Of a DNA stretch of 64,000 bases, positions 43,287 to 52,674 are shown in pieces; the stretch's first letter is position 1, and each line of letters begins with the position of its first letter. This stretch comes from CAWBCI01 sp963787195 (GTDB lineage Bacteria; Bacteroidota; Bacteroidia; Bacteroidales; JAGOPY01). The notes under the pieces were generated by a model. The model made no database searches. It worked only from the letters and a program-made list of their open reading frames with translations, and was not told the DNA's origin. The position numbers and the translations under genes are program-made. Location of the stretch: the NCBI GenBank assembly GCA_963787195.1, contig CAWBCI010000061.1, positions 71,382 through 135,381 on the forward strand, written 5' to 3'.

Positions 43287-44637
43287 AAGATTCCGCTTCA
43301 TAATAGTCATGCGGGTCCTCCTGCTCACAGCCTCCATTGTATTGCTCTTTTACATGGCGGAACTATCCCGTTACAGGGTGAGCCTGGTCATCCTTGCCTT
43401 CCTGATTATTCTTCAAGTGGTCATGCTGATACGTTATGTGGAACGGACCAACCGTAAGCTCACTCTCTTTCTTCAAAGTATTCGTCATGCTGATTTTTCA
43501 AGCTCCTTTTCCGACCCCGGGCTGGGTAAAACTTTTGTTGACCTGAGCAGGGAATTTAATAAGGTCATCGAGGCTTTCAGGAAATACAGGGCCGAAAAGG
43601 AAGAAAATTACCATTACCTCCAAACAGTAGTGCATCATATTACAATTGGTATCATCGCTTTCAGGAAAGATGGCCAGGTGGACATTTTCAACAATGCAGT
43701 CAAAAAACTCCTTCGTATTAAAAATCTCCGGTTTATTCAGGACCTAAGTAAAGTAAAAGATGATCTGCCTGAGGTATTATTGAATCTAAAAGCCGGAGAA
43801 AGCACATTGGTGAAGGTTTTTATTGAAGATAACCTCTTGCAGCTTTCGGTCTATGCGACTGAATTCAGAATGAGAAATGAGGATTTTGTGCTGGTCTCGC
43901 TGCAGGATATCAGCAGTGAACTGGATGAAAAAGAAATTGAATCGTGGCAGAAACTTATTCGCGTGCTCACTCATGAGATTATGAATTCCATCACCCCCAT
44001 CTCATCTCTCGCGTCCACGGTTAAAGATATGCTTTTCAGGCAGAATGAGGAAACCGGCCGGCTGATGATGGTTCCACTGGATGATGAAGATATTGAAAAT
44101 GTGGATGGGGCAATCACAACCATATCCAATCGGTCCAATGGACTTCTTAACTTCGTGGAACTTTACCGCAATCTGACCCGCATCCCCAAACCTAATTTTC
44201 GCTATTTTAAAGTACAGGAGATTTTCGACCGTTCAAAACAGCTTTTAAAACCCAAACTGGATCAGCTCGGCATCTCATGCAATAATATAGTATTCCCGCC
44301 CGACCTGATGCTAACCGCCGATCCGGATCTAATCGACCAGGTCGTTATTAACCTCATGCTGAATGCAATCGATGCGGTCAAGGAAGTTGAAAAACCACAA
44401 ATCTCTATTCTGGCAACCCTGAATAATAACAATCGTGTAGTGGTCGACTTCAAGGACAATGGACCGGGTATCAAGCCGGATATTATGGATAAGATATTCA
44501 TGCCTTTTTTTACTTCCAAAAAACACGGGTCCGGAATAGGGCTGAGCCTCTCCCGGCAGATCATGCACCTCCATAAAGGATCTATCAGTGTTAAATCAAA
44601 ACCTGAAGAAGGGACTGTCTTCACCCTGACTTTTTGA
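43276..44637 (+). CDS. Membrane sensor histidine kinase paired with the NtrC-type regulator
   Basis: 453 residues from the ATG at 43276, which overlaps the regulator's stop by 11 bp, so translation is coupled. Two membrane helices (about 9-28 and 35-53) are separated by only a few residues, so there is almost no periplasmic sensor. A PAS-like domain (about 110-215) is followed by the HisKA histidine H233 in RVLTHEIMNSITP and the HATPase block (NLMLNAIDAV, DNGPGI, GSGIGLSLSRQI). A cytosolic or membrane signal is likely. Confidence 0.92.
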   Translation: MIFKRFRFIIVMRVLLLTASIVLLFYMAELSRYRVSLVILAFLIILQVVMLIRYVERTNRKLTLFLQSIRHADFSSSFSDPGLGKTFVDLSREFNKVIEAFRKYRAEKEENYHYLQTVVHHITIGIIAFRKDGQVDIFNNAVKKLLRIKNLRFIQDLSKVKDDLPEVLLNLKAGESTLVKVFIEDNLLQLSVYATEFRMRNEDFVLVSLQDISSELDEKEIESWQKLIRVLTHEIMNSITPISSLASTVKDMLFRQNEETGRLMMVPLDDEDIENVDGAITTISNRSNGLLNFVELYRNLTRIPKPNFRYFKVQEIFDRSKQLLKPKLDQLGISCNNIVFPPDLMLTADPDLIDQVVINLMLNAIDAVKEVEKPQISILATLNNNNRVVVDFKDNGPGIKPDIMDKIFMPFFTSKKHGSGIGLSLSRQIMHLHKGSISVKSKPEEGTVFTLTF

Positions 44638-44744
44638 CAAGTTTTCAATGATGAAGAATGATTAAGGCCCTCACTACAGAGTTATTGCACTTTTCTAATT
44701 ACCTTTATAGCCTCTTAAAACCATGCTTATTTTTCATAGAAACA

Positions 44745-45752
44745 ATGATTTACAGAAGATTGAAATTTATTTTACTTATACTGCTGCTTACAGGTTCTGC
44801 TGCCTGTAACATGAAAACAGGGCGGACAGCTCAGGAAAAGCAACAGACTGTGGAGAAAAAAAATATTAATGTTCCCGAATTCAATGCTGATTCGGCTTAT
44901 TATTTTGTAAAAGTCCAGACTGATTTCGGTCCAAGGATACCCTTTTCCAAGGCCCATGAAGACTGCGCCAAATACCTTACGAATACTTTGCAACGTTTTT
45001 CTGACAGTGTTATCGTTCAGTCCTTTAAAGCCCGGGATTATTCCGGAAAAGTCCTCGAAGGAAAAAATATAATCGGGATCTTCCAGCCTGAAAAAAAAGT
45101 CCGCATCATGCTTTGTTCTCATTGGGACTCACGCCCTTACGCCGATCATGATCCGGATAAATCAAAACATAATACTCCTATAAGCGCTGCAAATGATGGC
45201 GCCAGCGGAGTGGGTGTATTGCTTGAGATAGCACGTGTTTTATCCCTCAACCATCCCGGGATCGGGGTCGATATTGTTTTGTTTGACCTGGAAGATGATG
45301 GGCCGCCTGATGATGATCAGATAGAAAGTAAAAATGAATACTGGGGTTTGGGCTCCCAGTACTGGGCCCATAACTTACATGTTTTGAATTATAGCCCCCG
45401 TTTTGCTGTTTTGCTCGACATGGTAGGGGCCAAAGATGCAGTATTCAGAAAAGAAGGTTTTTCAATGTATTATGCTCCCGACAAGGTCAGGGAAGTTTGG
45501 GATGTTGCCAGGGAACTGGGTTTTCAGAATTATTTTGTAGATGAAAAAGGGGGCTATATAAATGATGATCATTATTTTATTAATGATATCGCGAAAATAC
45601 CTGCCATAGATATTATCCATCTTGATCCGAATTCCTCCAACGGAAGCTTTTATGAATACTGGCATACGACTGGTGACACACTCGACAAGATAGACAAGGA
45701 AACACTCAGGATAGTTGGAAAAACCCTGTTACAGGTGATCTTTGAAGAGTGA
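44745..45752 (+). CDS. M28-family lipoprotein, glutaminyl-peptide cyclotransferase-like
   Basis: 335 residues from the ATG at 44745, which gives a lipoprotein signal with C21 (TGSAAC). Zinc and catalytic positions of the M28/glutaminyl cyclase fold can be seen: SHWDSRPYADHD, AANDGASGVG, FDLEDDG and the late histidine in EYWHTTGDTLDKI. Animal-type glutaminyl cyclases of Bacteroidota convert N-terminal Gln of exported proteins to pyroglutamate in the periplasm. All five non-lipidated exported proteins in this window have Gln at the predicted mature N terminus. An aminopeptidase function cannot be excluded from sequence alone. Confidence 0.82.
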   Translation: MIYRRLKFILLILLLTGSAACNMKTGRTAQEKQQTVEKKNINVPEFNADSAYYFVKVQTDFGPRIPFSKAHEDCAKYLTNTLQRFSDSVIVQSFKARDYSGKVLEGKNIIGIFQPEKKVRIMLCSHWDSRPYADHDPDKSKHNTPISAANDGASGVGVLLEIARVLSLNHPGIGVDIVLFDLEDDGPPDDDQIESKNEYWGLGSQYWAHNLHVLNYSPRFAVLLDMVGAKDAVFRKEGFSMYYAPDKVREVWDVARELGFQNYFVDEKGGYINDDHYFINDIAKIPAIDIIHLDPNSSNGSFYEYWHTTGDTLDKIDKETLRIVGKTLLQVIFEE

Positions 45753-45762
45753 GACGGGGTGA

Positions 45763-45783
45763 TTTCAGATTTCAGATTTCAGA
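45763..45783. repeat. Heptanucleotide tandem repeat TTTCAGA x3
   Basis: Three exact units in the 56-bp gap between the convergent M28 and PhoH genes. It has the same 7-bp period as the arrays at 6681, 6801 and 30104. Confidence 0.85.
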
Positions 45784-45808
45784 TACCCGATATGAGTTAG
45801 TAAGAGAC

Positions 45809-47146
45809 TTACAGCAGGTCGTTGGCCAGGTTTGCCAGTTCCGACCTTTCCCCTTTTTCAAGCCTCACATGCGCATAAATCTGGTGATGTTTAATTTTAT
45901 CGATGAGATGCGATAAACCATTACTTTGAGAGTCAAGGTAAGGTGTATCGATCTGATAAATATCACCTGTGAAGATTATTTTGGTATTCTCCCCGGCACG
46001 GGTAATAATGGTCTTCACCTCATGCGGGGTAAGGTTCTGGGCTTCATCCACTATAAAAAAAACATTCGAAATACTCCTTCCGCGGATATAAGCAAGCGGT
46101 GTGATAACCAGCTTCTCCATTTCCAGGGCATCTGTAATCTTCTTGAATTCCTTATCAGCCTCACTGTACTGGCTCTGGATAAATTTCAGGTTATCGTAAA
46201 GCGGCTCCATATAAGGATTGATCTTTTCCTTTATATCCCCCGGCAGATATCCTATGTCTTTGTTGCTGAGAGGGACTATCGGGCGTGCCAGGTAGATTTG
46301 CTTGTAATTCTTTTTCTGATCAAGAGCCCCGGCAAGCGCCAGTAAGGTCTTTCCAGTCCCGGCAACACCTTGCAAAGTCACAAGCTTAACTTTCGGGTTC
46401 CGGATTGCATGAAGGGCGAATACTTGTTCAGCATTTCTAGGGATTATCTTGTAAGCCGGCGATTTATCGATCCGCTCAATTTTCTCAATAGCTGGGTTAT
46501 AATAAGCCAGGGCAGAAGAACTTTCGTTCCTCAATACAAAATAATGATTAGGGATAGGATTTTTCACCCCAATATCAGCTGCATCTATTAATCCTTCAGA
46601 ATAGAGTTTGTCTATCACTCCCCTGTCAAGTCCTTCTATCGTTGATTTTCCCGGGTAAAGCCCTTCCACATCCTGTATCTTACCGGTTTCAAAATCTTCT
46701 GCCGGGATATTCATGGATTTGGCCTTCAAACGGAGGTTGATGTCCTTGGTACAAAGTATGACCGGCCTTTCAGGATTTTCCTGCTGCATTACTACGGCTG
46801 CATTCAGGATACGGTGATCGGGTTTGTTCCCGTCGAAGATCTGCCTTGCATCCGGAGTACTGCTCTCATTCAGGACTACCTTGAAACTGCCTGCATTCGG
46901 ACGGTCGATCTGTATCCAATCCTGAAGTGAATGATTGGTCGACATCCGGTCCAGTATCCGGATAAATTCCCGGGCTTCGAAATTCTTGTTATCATTCCCT
47001 TTCTTAAAATTATCCAGTTCTTCCAATACTGTAATTGGAAGCGCTATATCATTATCCTCAAAGCTGAAGATAGCGTTATGATTATAAATTATGACGGATG
47101 TGTCGAGTACAAATATCTTCCTGACTTTGTTTTTCTTTCTGGGCAT
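45809..47146 (-). CDS. PIN-PhoH family ATPase/ribonuclease
   Basis: 445 residues. The N-terminal PIN domain (about 10-150; KIFVLDTSVIIYN with a metal-binding Asp) is fused to a PhoH ATPase domain (Walker A GVAGTGKTLLALA, Walker B NVFFIVDEAQNLTPHE). Related PhoH2 proteins unwind and cut RNA using ATP. The promoter element TAAATTTG lies 20 bases upstream. It is a stand-alone gene between convergent M28 and upstream GH3. Confidence 0.93.
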   Translation of the reverse strand: MPRKKNKVRKIFVLDTSVIIYNHNAIFSFEDNDIALPITVLEELDNFKKGNDNKNFEAREFIRILDRMSTNHSLQDWIQIDRPNAGSFKVVLNESSTPDARQIFDGNKPDHRILNAAVVMQQENPERPVILCTKDINLRLKAKSMNIPAEDFETGKIQDVEGLYPGKSTIEGLDRGVIDKLYSEGLIDAADIGVKNPIPNHYFVLRNESSSALAYYNPAIEKIERIDKSPAYKIIPRNAEQVFALHAIRNPKVKLVTLQGVAGTGKTLLALAGALDQKKNYKQIYLARPIVPLSNKDIGYLPGDIKEKINPYMEPLYDNLKFIQSQYSEADKEFKKITDALEMEKLVITPLAYIRGRSISNVFFIVDEAQNLTPHEVKTIITRAGENTKIIFTGDIYQIDTPYLDSQSNGLSHLIDKIKHHQIYAHVRLEKGERSELANLANDLL

Positions 47147-47165
47147 AAGAGTGTTTTTCGGTTAG

Positions 47166-47173
47166 CAAATTTA
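47166..47173 (-). promoter_or_regulatory. -7 promoter element of the PIN-PhoH gene
   Basis: TAAATTTG on the minus strand, an exact TAnnTTTG; the leader is about 14 bases. Confidence 0.55.
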
Positions 47174-47227
47174 GTTAATATACAATTTCTTAAGTGGGAA
47201 AATATCCCGGATTCAAAACAAATTGAC

Positions 47228-49471
47228 TCACTTTTGCAAAATGAAGCCAGCCTCTTCGGTGGCATTTGAATTCGGACCGACATAAACCTTGAAATCACCG
47301 GGCTCCGTGACAAATTTCTTATCAAGGCCCCAGAAGCTGAGTTCATCCGGGTCGATAGTAAATTCAACCGTCTTAGTTTCCCCGGCTTTCAGATTGATCC
47401 TGCGGAAGCCTTTCAGTTCTCTCACTGGCCTTGTAACACTTGCAACCAGATCATGGACATAAAGTTGGACTATCTCATCGCCCGCAATTTCTCCTGAATT
47501 GGTAACATCCACCGAAACATGAACTTGTTCATTCATCTTGATAGCTGCCTTGTCGAGCCGGAGATTTGAATATTTGAAAGTGGTATAACTCAATCCATAG
47601 CCAAAAGGATAGAGCGGACTGTTCGGCACATCCAGGTATTTACTGGTATATTTACTTGCCGATTCCGGACGTCCGGTATTTTTATGATCATAATAAATAG
47701 GTACTTGTCCAAGGTCCCGAGGAAAACTGACAGTTAATTTTCCGGAAGGATTATAATCCCCGAAGAGCACATCGGCAATCGCGTCTCCGGCCCTGGTGCC
47801 CAGGAACCAGGTCTCCAGGATGGCCTGAACATGGCCATCCATCCAGGAAAGGTTCAGAGGCCGGCCATTCATCAATACAACCACCACCGGTTTTCCTGTT
47901 GCCACTATTTGTTCAAGTAGTCTCTGCTGCATCCCAGGCAGATTGATATGGGAACGGCTGGCAGCTTCTCCGCTCATCCATGCGCCTTCACCGATTGCCA
48001 TGATAACTACATCAGCCTTTTTGGCCGCTGAAATAGCCTCGGAAAAGTCAGCTACAGAATCTCCTTCTATTTCACATCCTTTGATAAATTGAACAACATT
48101 TTGCTCTGCCGTCTTTTTTTGTATTCCTTCCAACAGGCTAACACACTTCGTATAATCCCCAGCTGCCGACCAGGAGCCTATAAGATCCTTTTTATCATCC
48201 CCGAGCGGTCCAATCAGAGCAATCCGGGAAGTTTCTTTTGACAAAGGCAGAAGATGATTTTCATTCTTTAATAAAACTATAGATTTATGGGCCATCTCAA
48301 GCGCTGCATCCAGGTTTTCTGAGGACATTACCAAATCTTTTTCCCTTTCCTCATTACAATAGTGATACGGATCATCAAACAGGCCCAGGGCAAATTTCAT
48401 TCTCAGTATCCTCCTCACGGCTTCATCGATTTGTTCCTGCTTAACTTTTCCTTCTTTTAATGATTTGGCAAGATAATTATAATAAACTGCCCCCTGCATA
48501 TCCATATCCACACCGGCATTCAGGGCAAGTTCCCCGGCTTGCTGATCATCGGCAGCGATACCATGAGGGACCAGCTCATTGATAGAGGTATAATCAGTTA
48601 CGACAAATCCCTGAAAACCCCATTCATCGCGTAATACCTCTGTAAGCAACCACTTGTTGGCGGAGGAAGGAATACCGCTGATCTCATTGAATGATGTCAT
48701 GATCGTTCCTACCCCGGCATCAATAGCGGCTTTGAAAGGTGGGAGGTAGATATCTCTCAGGGTTCGTTCCGAAACATCCACTGTATTGTAATCCCTTCCC
48801 GCTTCCGCGGCCCCGTATGCGGCAAAATGTTTTGCACAGGCCATCAGGGTATTGTTTGCCGAAAGATCATTCCCCTGGAAACCTCTTACTCTGGCGATAG
48901 CAATTTGTGAGCCCAGATAAGGGTCCTCTCCTGCCCCTTCACATATGCGACCCCAGCGGGGGTCCCGCGCTACATCTACCATGGGGGCATAGGTCCAGTG
49001 AAGGCCCTCTGCCGTAGCCTCGATGGCAGCAATCCGCTCGGCGCCTTCGATGGCAGCGGTGTCCCAACTGCATGCTTCAGCAAGAGGAAGTGGGAAAATC
49101 GTCTTGAAGCCGTGAATCACATCATATCCGAATAATAATGGAATATGCAAACGTGTGCTGTCAACAGCCAGTTGCTGTAAGTGACGAGTATATTTCACGC
49201 TGAATGCGTTGAAGATCGCCCCACATCGACCACTCTTAATATCTTTAGTATAGCCTTCCCGCATAGTCGGCCCAGTCACATCCCAGTCACTCGTGAATAA
49301 AGTCATCTGTCCTATTTTCTCATCAAGGGTCATGATCTTTATAAGAGAATCTATCCTCTGCTCCACAGCAAGACTACTGAATCGGGTCCCTTTTTCTTCT
49401 TTAACACATCCTGATAAAATAAAAATAACAGGAATAAAGATCATAAGAACCAGACTGTATTTATATTTCAT
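47228..49471 (-). CDS. bglX: GH3 beta-glucosidase lipoprotein (BglX-like)
   Basis: 747 residues. The lipoprotein signal ends at C22 (ILSGC). The GH3 N-terminal barrel contains DVARDPRWGRICEGAGEDPYLG and the nucleophile Asp in GFVVTDYTSINEL. The C-terminal sandwich domain and a fibronectin-III-like domain (GDEIVQLYVHDLVASVTRPVRELKGF) follow. It cleaves terminal beta-glucosyl residues in the periplasm. It has its own promoter element and is divergent from polA. Confidence 0.94.
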   Translation of the reverse strand: MKYKYSLVLMIFIPVIFILSGCVKEEKGTRFSSLAVEQRIDSLIKIMTLDEKIGQMTLFTSDWDVTGPTMREGYTKDIKSGRCGAIFNAFSVKYTRHLQQLAVDSTRLHIPLLFGYDVIHGFKTIFPLPLAEACSWDTAAIEGAERIAAIEATAEGLHWTYAPMVDVARDPRWGRICEGAGEDPYLGSQIAIARVRGFQGNDLSANNTLMACAKHFAAYGAAEAGRDYNTVDVSERTLRDIYLPPFKAAIDAGVGTIMTSFNEISGIPSSANKWLLTEVLRDEWGFQGFVVTDYTSINELVPHGIAADDQQAGELALNAGVDMDMQGAVYYNYLAKSLKEGKVKQEQIDEAVRRILRMKFALGLFDDPYHYCNEEREKDLVMSSENLDAALEMAHKSIVLLKNENHLLPLSKETSRIALIGPLGDDKKDLIGSWSAAGDYTKCVSLLEGIQKKTAEQNVVQFIKGCEIEGDSVADFSEAISAAKKADVVIMAIGEGAWMSGEAASRSHINLPGMQQRLLEQIVATGKPVVVVLMNGRPLNLSWMDGHVQAILETWFLGTRAGDAIADVLFGDYNPSGKLTVSFPRDLGQVPIYYDHKNTGRPESASKYTSKYLDVPNSPLYPFGYGLSYTTFKYSNLRLDKAAIKMNEQVHVSVDVTNSGEIAGDEIVQLYVHDLVASVTRPVRELKGFRRINLKAGETKTVEFTIDPDELSFWGLDKKFVTEPGDFKVYVGPNSNATEEAGFILQK

Positions 49472-49526
49472 AATAAGATGATTTTTTAAGGAATACTATG
49501 AATTGTTCCACATACTTCAATAATCT

Positions 49527-49534
49527 CAAATTTA
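49527..49534 (-). promoter_or_regulatory. -7 promoter element of the GH3 gene
   Basis: TAAATTTG on the minus strand, an exact TAnnTTTG; the leader is about 50 bases. Confidence 0.5.
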
Positions 49535-49645
49535 CATAGAATAATGCTATAAAATCGCCGGATTCTAATATCCTGTAAAAGAAAATATCAATTCCTTAAT
49601 CCCCTGAATTAAGGATCCGGATTCCGATTTAAGGACTGCTTTGGT

Positions 49646-49653
49646 TATCTTTG
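49646..49653 (+). promoter_or_regulatory. -7 promoter element of polA
   Basis: TATCTTTG, an exact TAnnTTTG, 17 bases before the polA ATG. Confidence 0.6.
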
Positions 49654-49669
49654 CTAAAATTACCAATTT

Positions 49670-51532
49670 ATGCCCCATCAAAAACGACTCTACCTGCTGG
49701 ATGCCATGGCTCTGATATACAGGGCTTATTTCGCCCTGAACCGTAACCCAAGGATCAATTCAAAAGGCCTCAATACCTCGGCTATCCTGGGCTTTGCCAA
49801 CAGTCTTTACGACATCCTGAAAAATGAAAAACCCAGCCATATCGGGATCGCCTTCGATACTTATGCCCCGACTTTAAGAGAGGTTGATTTTGCTGATTAT
49901 AAAGCCCACAGGGAATCCACTCCGGAAGATATTGTGACTTCTCTTCCCTATATTGTAAGACTGATAGAAGGATTTAAAATTCCTATTTTGGCTTTCGATG
50001 GCTATGAAGCCGATGATGTCATCGGGACCATGGCCATCAAAGCTGAAGCAGCCGGCTACCAGACTTTCATGGTGACACCAGACAAGGATTTCGGACAACT
50101 TGTCTCAGAAAACATTTTCATTTATAAACCTGCTAAGATGGGAAATCCTCCAGAAATACTGGGGGTAAAAGAGATCTGCAATAAATACAACATAAAAAAT
50201 CCTAATCAGCTTATCGATATCCTTGGTATCTGGGGGGATGCTGCCGATAATATCCCGGGAATTCCCGGAATCGGAGAAAAACGTTCCAAAGAACTGATCG
50301 GAGAATATGGAAGTGTGGAAAACCTCATCGCCAATGCAGATAAACTTAGCGGTAAAATGAGGGAAAATATAGAAAATTTCGCTGAACAGGGCTTGATGTC
50401 AAAAAAACTGGCCACCATCATGCATGATGTTCCGGTGGAATTTAATGAGGATAAACTGATCATGGAGAAGCCGGATGTGGAAGCGCTGAAGGAACTCTTT
50501 GAAGAACTTGAGTTCAGGACATTTTCCCGCAGGGTTTTTTCAGATCTTCTGAATGAAGATAGAACTGAAAATGAAAAACAGAAGTCAGTGCAGACCGACC
50601 TTTTCAGTATTCCCACCGAGGATGGAAAAGAGGTCCCTCTTTCCGACAAAATAACTGTAAAGGATATAAAACCCTCATATCATCTCATAAATACTACTGA
50701 AAAGAGAAATGAGCTGATTGAAAGACTTAAAAAAGAAAAGGCCTTTTGTTTTGATACCGAAACAACCGGACTTGACTCCAATGAATCGGAACTTGTTGGA
50801 ATTTCTTTCGCCTTCAAGCCCAAAGAAGCTTTCTTCGTCCTTCTTCCTGAAAATTATAATGAAAGCCTTAAAATAGTCAATGAATTCAAGCCTTTTTTTG
50901 AAGATGAGAATATTCAGAAATATGGGCAGAATATAAAGTTTGATATTTCCATTTTGAAGTGGTATGAAGTTGAAGTGAAAGGAAAGCTGTTTGACACCAT
51001 GCTTGCGCATTACCTGATAGAGCCGGATATGCGCCATGGAATGGATTATCTCGCTGAAACTTATCTGAATTATAAGCCCGTGCCTATCGAAGACCTGATT
51101 GGGAAAAAGGGAAAGAACCAATTGACAATGAGGGATGTCGATCCGGATATCCTCTCGGAATATGCATCGGAAGATGCTGATATTACCTTACAATTGAAAG
51201 AACTTTTTGATCCTATGCTTGATGACGGGACCCTCCGGAAATTATTCGATGAGATAGAAATGCCCCTTGTTCCGGTGCTTGCATCCATGGAGGCCGAGGG
51301 TGTACGCCTCGACTCAGCCGCCCTGAATGAATTCTCAGCTCAGCTTGCGGATGAAATCATAGAAGTGGAAAAACAAATTTATGAGCACGCGGGCAAGAAA
51401 TTCAATATTTCTTCTCCAAAACAACTGGGAGAAATTCTTTTTACTGAGTTGAAGATCACTGATAAACCTGCCCGTACACAGACCAAACAGTTTTCAACCA
51501 AGCGAGGATGTGCTGAGCAAACTCCTGAATAA
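49670..51532 (+). CDS. polA: DNA polymerase I, N-terminal portion (frame broken near 51500)
   Basis: 620 residues. The 5'-3' nuclease domain (about 1-290; LLDAMALIYRAYFALNR, FDGYEADDVIGT, GIWGDAADNIPGIPGIGEK) and an apparently active 3'-5' exonuclease domain (FDTETTGLDSNE, YGQNIKFDIS, YASEDADIT) are complete. The start of the polymerase domain runs to KQFST, then the frame is lost to KRGCAEQTPE and a stop. Removing one A at 51500/51501 restores TSEDVLSKLLNKHP and joins the downstream frame. A sequencing or assembly error is more likely than true loss, since the rest is undamaged. Confidence 0.9.
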   Translation: MPHQKRLYLLDAMALIYRAYFALNRNPRINSKGLNTSAILGFANSLYDILKNEKPSHIGIAFDTYAPTLREVDFADYKAHRESTPEDIVTSLPYIVRLIEGFKIPILAFDGYEADDVIGTMAIKAEAAGYQTFMVTPDKDFGQLVSENIFIYKPAKMGNPPEILGVKEICNKYNIKNPNQLIDILGIWGDAADNIPGIPGIGEKRSKELIGEYGSVENLIANADKLSGKMRENIENFAEQGLMSKKLATIMHDVPVEFNEDKLIMEKPDVEALKELFEELEFRTFSRRVFSDLLNEDRTENEKQKSVQTDLFSIPTEDGKEVPLSDKITVKDIKPSYHLINTTEKRNELIERLKKEKAFCFDTETTGLDSNESELVGISFAFKPKEAFFVLLPENYNESLKIVNEFKPFFEDENIQKYGQNIKFDISILKWYEVEVKGKLFDTMLAHYLIEPDMRHGMDYLAETYLNYKPVPIEDLIGKKGKNQLTMRDVDPDILSEYASEDADITLQLKELFDPMLDDGTLRKLFDEIEMPLVPVLASMEAEGVRLDSAALNEFSAQLADEIIEVEKQIYEHAGKKFNISSPKQLGEILFTELKITDKPARTQTKQFSTKRGCAEQTPE

Positions 51533-52463
51533 ACATCCTATAGTCCAGCTCATCCTTGATTACCGCTCTCTGACAAAACTGAAATCCACTTATGTGGATG
51601 CACTTCCAACTATGGTCAGTAAACGCGACAAACGCATACATACCTCTTATAACCAGGCAGTAGCAGCAACGGGCAGACTCAGTTCGAATAATCCAAACTT
51701 ACAAAATATCCCGATCAGGACTGAGAGAGGACGGGAAATCAGGAAGGCATTCGTTCCCAGGAATGAAAATTACACGCTGCTCTCAGCTGACTACAGCCAG
51801 ATAGAACTCAGGATCATTGCCGAGCTGAGCGGAGATAAAGGCATGCTGGATGCTTTTATCAACGGGCTGGACATACATACTGCCACGGCTGCTAAGGTTT
51901 ATAATACAGATTTGGATAAAGTTACTCCAGAGATGAGAAGGAACGCAAAGATGGTGAACTTTGGAATCATTTACGGAATTTCAGCCTTTGGACTTTCAGA
52001 GAGGCTGAATATTCCACGTAAGGAGGCAGCAGGGATTATAGATGCCTATTTCACCCAATACTCCGGAATTAAAATCTATATGGAAAAAACCATACAGTTT
52101 GCCAGGGAACATGGTTATGTTGAGACCATTATGGGGCGTCGCCGTCATCTCCGCGATATCAATTCGAATAACAGCGTTGTCCGTGGTTTTGCTGAGAGGA
52201 ATGCTATCAATGCGCCTATCCAGGGATCATCGGCCGATATGATCAAGATTGCAATGATCAGGCTGTTTAATGAAATGAACCGTCTTAAGCTCCGGAGCAG
52301 GATGATACTTCAGGTGCATGATGAGTTGATTTTTGATGTTCATAAGGATGAGGTTGATATTTTGAAACCTCTCGTTGAAGATTATATGAAAAATGCCATC
52401 CCTATGAAAGTTCCCATCCTGGTTGAGATGAACACCGGAAATAACTGGCTGGAAGCGCACTAA
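51510..52463 (+). CDS. polA: DNA polymerase I, C-terminal polymerase portion
   Basis: 317 residues in the +1 frame relative to the N-terminal piece. All polymerase motifs are intact: SSNNPNLQNIPIRTERGR, motif A DYSQIELRI, motif B (O helix) RRNAKMVNFGIIYGIS and motif C QVHDELIF. A GTG at 51510 could serve as a start, but the frame is open back to the frameshift point. Together with the upstream piece it makes a normal 931-residue enzyme that fills gaps during repair and Okazaki fragment processing. Repeat copy C lies 37 bp after the stop. Confidence 0.9.
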   Translation: MLSKLLNKHPIVQLILDYRSLTKLKSTYVDALPTMVSKRDKRIHTSYNQAVAATGRLSSNNPNLQNIPIRTERGREIRKAFVPRNENYTLLSADYSQIELRIIAELSGDKGMLDAFINGLDIHTATAAKVYNTDLDKVTPEMRRNAKMVNFGIIYGISAFGLSERLNIPRKEAAGIIDAYFTQYSGIKIYMEKTIQFAREHGYVETIMGRRRHLRDINSNNSVVRGFAERNAINAPIQGSSADMIKIAMIRLFNEMNRLKLRSRMILQVHDELIFDVHKDEVDILKPLVEDYMKNAIPMKVPILVEMNTGNNWLEAH

Positions 52464-52500
52464 TCTCAAAAAAGGCTGGCTGGACAAATTTCCTTCAGGA

Positions 52501-52674
52501 AATGAACTACCCCGCGGCAAGCAGCGGGGTATCTTAAGAAAATATCTCTTATTCGTCTCAAGAAACGGGGACTTTGCCCTACCAGATCCCGAATAAGACT
52601 TCGTCTTTTCGGGATCAATTCGACTAACAATTTTTGCTTCGCTTCGCTTGAAAAAATTGAGTCTCATTGATTAA
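52501..52674 (-). repeat. 175-bp multi-hairpin dispersed repeat, copy C
   Basis: A full-length copy in the 207-bp gap between convergent polA and the MBL gene. On the minus strand it begins TTAATCAATGAGACTC; the first TAA is the stop codon of the MBL gene. Hairpins TACCCCGC...GCGGGGTA, a decayed CGTCTC pair and GATCCCGA...TCGGGATC are present. Confidence 0.9.

Noticed and set aside
52501..52674. Short peptides encoded by the 175-bp repeat, starting with RLNFFKRS
   Set aside because: The frame is broken by stops in copy B and differs in copy D; hairpins, not codons, are what the copies share.
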